Assembly: GCA_944384855.1 (NCBI GenBank)
Contig: CALWUY010000056.1
Location: 1 to 64,000 of the forward strand
Reading direction: 5' to 3'
Length of the DNA stretch: 64,000 nucleotides
DNA from: an uncultured Clostridia bacterium
Lineage (GTDB): Bacteria > Bacillota > Clostridia > Oscillospirales > Acutalibacteraceae
Made by a program: the position numbers and the translations under genes. The notes under the pieces were generated by a model, which had not been told where the DNA came from, ran no database searches, and saw only the letters and a program-made list of their open reading frames with translations. Shown piece after piece: positions 60,094-64,000 of this stretch; within the stretch, counting starts at the first letter, position 1, and every line of letters begins with the position of its first letter.

Positions 60094-60278
60094 TGGAGCG
60101 TGAGGAAAGACGGGTCTTATCCCTTGACCAATATCAGCACGGCGTTATCGTCAATGCCCTTAACGATAAGCGAAATGACCTTATCAAAGAGAAGCGCCCC
60201 ACCGATATTGTGGATGAGGTCTTGTTGAAAGCACTTGACGCACCGAGAAAAAAGGTGCGTTGCAAGGATGAACGGTAA
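60090..60278 (+). CDS. 62-residue conserved element protein, paralogue of the one at 35264
   Basis: Product MMEREERRVLSLDQYQHGVI with RPTDIVDEVLLKALDAPRKK near the C-terminus. The ATG overlaps the previous stop and the gene overlaps the VirD4 gene start by 11 bases, so it is embedded in the transfer operon. It shares most conserved positions with the 55-residue protein at the element's left edge. Helical; function unknown. Confidence 0.75.
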   Translation: MMEREERRVLSLDQYQHGVIVNALNDKRNDLIKEKRPTDIVDEVLLKALDAPRKKVRCKDER

Positions 60279-62100
60279 GACAAGTCCGTGGCTTTATCTG
60301 CTCGGTATTATCCCTGCCGTATGGTTGGGTCTGCTGATCGCTCCAGCGGTCAGCGGTGGATTGATGGAGATTGTCACACAATTTCCGATAATGATGGAAA
60401 ACCCATTGAAAATAACGTGGTGCGAGGACAGCTTGAAAACTGTCCTCGTTTTCATTTTCGCTTATGCAATGGGTATCGGCATTTATATCTCCACCAAACG
60501 AACCTACCGCCGTGGCGAGGAACACGGCTCGGCTAAATGGGGCATTGTCGAGCGTATCAACAAAAAGTACCGTGCGAAAGAGCCGAAACCCAACAAGATC
60601 TTAACGCAAAACATCCGTATTGGTCTGAATGGCAAGAAACACCGCCGTAACCTTAACACAGTAGTCGTGGGCGGTAGCGGTGCGGGTAAAACCCGTTTCT
60701 ATGCCAAGCCTTGCATTTATGAAAGCATCACCGCAGGCAAAGATGGCGAGTTTTGCTCCTTTGTCTGCCTTGACCCCAAGGGTGAATTACTCCGTGATTC
60801 CGGTAACCTCCTTAAAGAGTGCGGTTATGAGATAAAGATACTTGACCTTATCAATATGCACAAAAGTCATTGCTATAACCCGTTTGTATATCTGCGGGAC
60901 GATGACGACGTGCAGCAGCTTGTAACCAACCTGTTTAAGAGCACCACGCCGAAAGGCACACACAGTAACGACCCCTTTTGGGATCAGATGGCGGAGGTTC
61001 TGCTGAAAGCATTGGTGTTTTATCTGTTTCACGAAGCACCGCCGGAGGAGCAGAACTTCCCGATGATAATGGAAATGCTGAGAGCCGGTGACGTGCGAGA
61101 GGATGACCCGTCCTACGAGTCGCCCCTGGACATTCTGTATCAGCGTTTGGAAATGGATAACCCCGACCACATTGCGGTGAAGTATTACAAGGACTACCGC
61201 AACGGTGCAGCAAAAACCATTAAATCCATTCAAATCACCTTGGCGGCAAGACTTGAAAAGTTTAACTTAACGTCGCTTATAGGTCTTACCTCCACCGACG
61301 AATTGGACTTGGCATCTCTCGGAGAGAAAAAGGTAGCATTATTTGCTCTTATCTCCGACCGTGACAAATCCTACAACTTCCTTGTATCCATTCTTTACAC
61401 CCAGCTTTTTCAAATGCTGTTTGATACGGCGGAAAACAAGTACGGCGGTTCGCTCCCCGTACCCGTGCACTTTTTGATGGATGAGTTTGCCAACGTGTCG
61501 CTCCCCGAAGACTTTGAAAACATCCTTTCAACGATGCGTTCCCGTAACGTGTTTGTATCTATCATTTTGCAGAATATCGCACAGCTCAAAGCCCTGTTTG
61601 AAAAACAATGGGAGTCCATCTTGGGCAACTGTGACGAGTTTTTGTACCTTGGCGGTAACGAGCAGAGCACCCACAAGTACGTGTCGGAATTGCTCGGCAA
61701 GTCCACCATTGATACCAACACCTACGGCAAGTCCACGGGTCATAGCGGTAATTACAGCACCAACTATCAGAACACGGGACGAGAACTGCTGACCCCCGAT
61801 GAAGTGCGTATGCTCGACAACTCCAAAGCCTTGTTGTTTATCCGAGGGGAACGCCCCGTGATGGATGATAAATTTGATGTTTTGAAGCATCCCGGTGTAT
61901 CGCTCACTCCCGATGGCGGCGGTAAGGTGTACGTTCACGGCACGACCGAACACGCCGTTGCCGGTATTACAAGCATTGTGGTGAAAAAGAAGGACAATAT
62001 CGTGTCGCAGAAATATGAAGCGACAGAACCCGTAACCCATTATGAGCTTCTTTCCAACGAGGAATTAGAAGCAATCTTTTTGACAAATCAGGAGGAGTAG
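60268..62100 (+). CDS. virD4: VirD4/TraG-type coupling protein
   Basis: 610 residues from ATG 60268. Two N-terminal membrane helices (about 5-29 and 53-72), Walker A VVGGSGAGKTRFY (about 133-145), FVCLDPKGELLRDSG, Walker B FLMDEFANVSLPEDFENIL (about 402), and the C-terminal LLTPDEVRMLDNSKALLFIRG typical of TraG/VirD4. It delivers the relaxase-DNA complex to the type IV secretion channel. The start overlaps the small paralogue gene; a longer frame upstream lacks a ribosome binding site. Confidence 0.93.
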   Translation: MNGKTSPWLYLLGIIPAVWLGLLIAPAVSGGLMEIVTQFPIMMENPLKITWCEDSLKTVLVFIFAYAMGIGIYISTKRTYRRGEEHGSAKWGIVERINKKYRAKEPKPNKILTQNIRIGLNGKKHRRNLNTVVVGGSGAGKTRFYAKPCIYESITAGKDGEFCSFVCLDPKGELLRDSGNLLKECGYEIKILDLINMHKSHCYNPFVYLRDDDDVQQLVTNLFKSTTPKGTHSNDPFWDQMAEVLLKALVFYLFHEAPPEEQNFPMIMEMLRAGDVREDDPSYESPLDILYQRLEMDNPDHIAVKYYKDYRNGAAKTIKSIQITLAARLEKFNLTSLIGLTSTDELDLASLGEKKVALFALISDRDKSYNFLVSILYTQLFQMLFDTAENKYGGSLPVPVHFLMDEFANVSLPEDFENILSTMRSRNVFVSIILQNIAQLKALFEKQWESILGNCDEFLYLGGNEQSTHKYVSELLGKSTIDTNTYGKSTGHSGNYSTNYQNTGRELLTPDEVRMLDNSKALLFIRGERPVMDDKFDVLKHPGVSLTPDGGGKVYVHGTTEHAVAGITSIVVKKKDNIVSQKYEATEPVTHYELLSNEELEAIFLTNQEE

Positions 62101-62104
62101 TCTT

Positions 62105-62461
62105 ATGAAAAAGTCTATCAAGAAAACCAACGAAGCCCGTCCTCTGTCTATGGGCAAAAAGACCCGCAGAGCATTTTCTGCCTACGTCTGCCTTGTGCTG
62201 ATGGTGTTTATGGTCAGTACCATGTCCGTGACCGCATTTGCGGCCACCAATGACCCGCTGACCGTAATCGACAATCTCTCAACCTTTATTTTCGGACTTA
62301 TCCGAGCCGTAGGTATTATCCTGCTCGGTTGGGGTATTGTGCAGATCGGTATTTCCCTCAAGAGCCACGACCCTTCGCAGAGAGCAAACGGCTTTTTGAC
62401 CTTGGCGGGCGGTGTTATCATCACCTTCGCAAAGGAAATCCTTGACCTTATCATTGCTTGA
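62105..62461 (+). CDS. Maff2 family VirB2-like pilin protein
   Basis: 118 residues. N-terminal basic stretch and signal-like helix (about 26-47, ending VTAFA), then two membrane helices (about 58-80 and 95-117) with FIFGLIRAVGIILLGWGIVQIG and LAGGVIITFAKEIL. This is the Maff2 family of ICEs and has the layout of VirB2-type pilin precursors. It likely forms or lines the conjugation channel. AGGAGGAG precedes the ATG. A strong hairpin without T run follows. Confidence 0.85.
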   Translation: MKKSIKKTNEARPLSMGKKTRRAFSAYVCLVLMVFMVSTMSVTAFAATNDPLTVIDNLSTFIFGLIRAVGIILLGWGIVQIGISLKSHDPSQRANGFLTLAGGVIITFAKEILDLIIA

Positions 62462-62471
62462 TGCGGATATT

Positions 62472-62499
62472 GGACGGGGCGGCATTTGCCGTCCCGTCC
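62472..62499 (+). other. Perfect 12-bp hairpin after the pilin-like gene
   Basis: GGACGGGGCGGC (62472-62483) pairs with GCCGTCCCGTCC (62488-62499, one G-T pair) around ATTT. No T run follows; it probably stabilises the upstream mRNA or marks a processing point. Confidence 0.6.
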
Positions 62500-62525
62500 T
62501 CTCTGAAGAAAGGAGGAAAACGTAA

Positions 62526-63362
62526 ATGAGTGATAATTGGGTCGTACAAAACCTCGAAAATGCACTCGAAACTTGGAACGAAAAATTAGCGGAAATATGG
62601 ACGCTTATCACACAATCGCCCGAACAGTTTAAGGGCGGAACAATATGGAATGTAGTCAAAGATATACACGGTGCAGTACAAGCAATCGGTCTTGGACTGC
62701 TTGTACTATTCTTTGTTGTTGGCGTAATGAAAACCTGCGGCAGCTTTGCCGAGGTGAAAAAGCCGGAAGTTGCCCTAAAACTCTTTATCCGCTTTGCCAT
62801 TGCAAAAGGCGTTGTCACCTACGGTCTGGAGCTGATGATAGCACTCTTTAATATCGTACAGGGTCTTATCTCTCAAATTATGACCGCCGCAGGTATGGGA
62901 ACGGCTACACGGACGGTATTGCCGTCCACCATCGTAACGGCAATCGAAGATTGCGGATTTTTTGAGAGTATTCCGCTATGGGCGGTTACGCTTATCGGCG
63001 GTCTGTTCATTACGATTTTGTCTTTTATTATGATTCTGACCGTGTACGGTCGTTTCTTTAAGCTGTATATCTACACGGCGATTGCTCCCGTTCCTCTGTC
63101 CACCTTTGCAGGTGAGCCAAGCCAACAGGTCGGCAAATCCTTCATCAAGTCTTATGCTGCCGTTTGCTTGGAGGGTGCGGTTATCGTTCTTGCGTGTATC
63201 ATCTTTTCGCTGTTTGCCGCATCACCGCCAACGGTTGACCCCAATGCTGCGGCGGTATCTATGGTGTGGAGTTATATCGGAGAGCTGATATTCAACCTGC
63301 TTGTGCTTGTAGGCACGGTGAAGATGTCCGATAGAGTTGTCCGTGAAATGATGGGTCTATAA
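62526..63362 (+). CDS. VirB6/TrbL-like conjugal transfer membrane protein
   Basis: 278 residues with about six membrane helices (about 55-75, 95-120, 145-170, 180-200, 212-235 and 245-265). The segment YIYTAIAPVPLSTFAGEPSQQVGKSFIKSYAAVCLEG, read in two parts, is the conserved centre of the VirB6/TrbL-like family of Clostridia ICEs. It forms part of the inner-membrane channel of the type IV secretion system. AAAGGAGG lies before ATG 62526. Confidence 0.85.
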   Translation: MSDNWVVQNLENALETWNEKLAEIWTLITQSPEQFKGGTIWNVVKDIHGAVQAIGLGLLVLFFVVGVMKTCGSFAEVKKPEVALKLFIRFAIAKGVVTYGLELMIALFNIVQGLISQIMTAAGMGTATRTVLPSTIVTAIEDCGFFESIPLWAVTLIGGLFITILSFIMILTVYGRFFKLYIYTAIAPVPLSTFAGEPSQQVGKSFIKSYAAVCLEGAVIVLACIIFSLFAASPPTVDPNAAAVSMVWSYIGELIFNLLVLVGTVKMSDRVVREMMGL

Positions 63363-63372
63363 GAGGTGCAGT

Positions 63373-63648
63373 ATGACAAACACAGAATTATTTGCAAAGC
63401 CGATAGAAGAAATCAAGCACGACCCGTTTTTCAGAGTTGATAACTTCAAGGATGAAAAATGGTACGGCGACCTTAAAATGTTTCTTTCCATCGGGATATG
63501 TGCAACGACCAAAAGAAAGTCCGATGAAATGCAAAAAGCATTAAAGGTGTTGGGTTATTCCTCGCATACGCAGGAAAAAGACGGAAAGCTGTTCCTGCTC
63601 CCCGGTGCAGAGCGTCCCCGAACACCTCAAAGAGATCTTGAAAGATAG
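63373..63648 (+). CDS. Small conserved transfer-operon protein
   Basis: 91 residues, soluble: NTELFAKPIEEIKHDPFFRV, DEKWYGDLKMFLSIGICATT, QKALKVLGYSSHTQEKDGKL. AGAGGTG precedes the ATG. It sits between VirB6-like and PrgI-like genes, a position usually occupied by a short protein of unknown role in these elements. Confidence 0.6.
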   Translation: MTNTELFAKPIEEIKHDPFFRVDNFKDEKWYGDLKMFLSIGICATTKRKSDEMQKALKVLGYSSHTQEKDGKLFLLPGAERPRTPQRDLER

Positions 63649-63659
63649 GAGGAATTATT

Positions 63660-64000
63660 TTGGAAGTTAAGATCAATAAAGAAATCCGTGAGTACACGGA
63701 GAATATGTTTTTTGGATTGTCGCTTAGACAATTCATTTTTTCAGTTGTTGCCTGCGGTGTAGCCGTGGGCATTTATTTTGGACTGCGTAACGTCCTCGGC
63801 ACAGAAACGGTGTCTTGGGTGTGCATCCTCGGTGCGGCTCCCTTTGCTATTATGGGCTTTGTGAAATACCACGGTATGACGGCGGAGCAGTTTGCGTGGG
63901 CGTGGATAAAGTCAGAGCTTTTACTGCCCAAGCGGTTAGTATTCCGTCCTACAAATCTCTACTACGAGTCCCTGCAGGAGCAGTACGCAGTTAAGGAAAA
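63660..64000 (+). CDS. PrgI family (VirB3-like) protein, cut by the window end
   Basis: 113 residues are visible from a TTG start, with AGGAGG (63647-63652) 7 bases upstream. MEVKINKEIREYTENMFFGLSLRQFIF is the PrgI family N-terminus, followed by two membrane helices (about 22-42 and 50-68). PrgI proteins are VirB3-like and usually lie just before the VirB4-type ATPase gene, which is expected after base 64,000. No stop codon before the end. Confidence 0.85.
   Translation, partial: MEVKINKEIREYTENMFFGLSLRQFIFSVVACGVAVGIYFGLRNVLGTETVSWVCILGAAPFAIMGFVKYHGMTAEQFAWAWIKSELLLPKRLVFRPTNLYYESLQEQYAVKE

Larger units (their letters stand above)
35010..64000 (+). mobile_element. Left part of a Tn1549/CTn-type integrative conjugative element
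   Basis: From the end of ppdK onward G+C and codon use change and all genes lie densely on one strand. Content: parA/parB, sortase-anchored adhesin, conserved small ICE proteins, a giant methylase-helicase with nested tnpV, TOPRIM protein, MobC, relaxase, PcfB-like DUF3801 protein, VirD4 coupling protein, Maff2 pilin-like protein, VirB6-like and PrgI-like proteins. This matches the transfer module order of Tn1549-like elements of Clostridia. The VirB4-type ATPase, cell-wall hydrolase, integrase and right end must lie beyond the window. Confidence 0.88.

Overview
The window looks like the chromosome of a low-to-moderate G+C, anaerobic, endospore-forming Clostridia, most likely of the Oscillospiraceae/Ruminococcaceae type. 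It carries spoVAC, spoIIGA-sigE, a CotF-like coat protein, pyruvate phosphate dikinase, a YmdB/FakA/Asp23/RecG cluster, and strong AGGAGG-type ribosome binding sites with several TTG starts. The species is an inference. No rRNA, tRNA or CRISPR array was recognised.

Bases 1-35,020 are ordinary chromosome. At the left end a DUF2284 protein and two uroporphyrinogen-decarboxylase-like methyltransferases form an operon, preceded by a leader that can fold in two mutually exclusive ways around the ribosome binding site. A small membrane protein/lipoprotein pair and a polysaccharide deacetylase follow, then a decayed stretch with remains of an AraC-type regulator and a sialidase-like enzyme. From about 5.0 to 18.6 kb nearly everything is on the minus strand: spoVAC, a cyclophilin, a DUF1294 protein, sigE and spoIIGA, a papain-like hydrolase, an orphan peptide-binding lipoprotein, guaB, a P-loop protein, pgi, a D,D-carboxypeptidase, a coat protein, an AEC transporter and a zinc-ribbon/PASTA pseudokinase. 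From 18.9 to 35.0 kb most genes are on the plus strand: yitT-like, ymdB, a second orphan peptide-binding lipoprotein, yloU/fakA, recG, a flavin reductase, a YfcE-type phosphoesterase, rlmD-like, an APH-like kinase, malQ and ppdK, with tepA on the minus strand.

At the last codons of ppdK the sequence changes character: higher G+C, different codon use, and tightly packed plus-strand genes. From about 35.02 kb to the window end is the left part of an integrative and conjugative element of the Tn1549/CTn type. It holds parAB, a surface lipoprotein, a 1632-residue thioester/Cna-B adhesin with a sortase signal, several small unknown proteins, a 2959-residue methylase-helicase, a TOPRIM protein, MobC and the relaxase, a PcfB-like protein, the VirD4 coupling protein, a Maff2 pilin-like protein, a VirB6-like protein and the start of a PrgI-like protein. 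The rest of the transfer apparatus and any integrase lie beyond base 64,000.

The most unusual observations are: a complete tnpV gene with its own ribosome binding site nested in another frame inside the giant helicase gene; two related small proteins at opposite ends of the element segment, one with its own promoter and terminator; the switch-like leader at 51-121; the receptor-like pseudokinase with a perfect tandem 24-bp repeat next to its promoter; and the element junction at ppdK.
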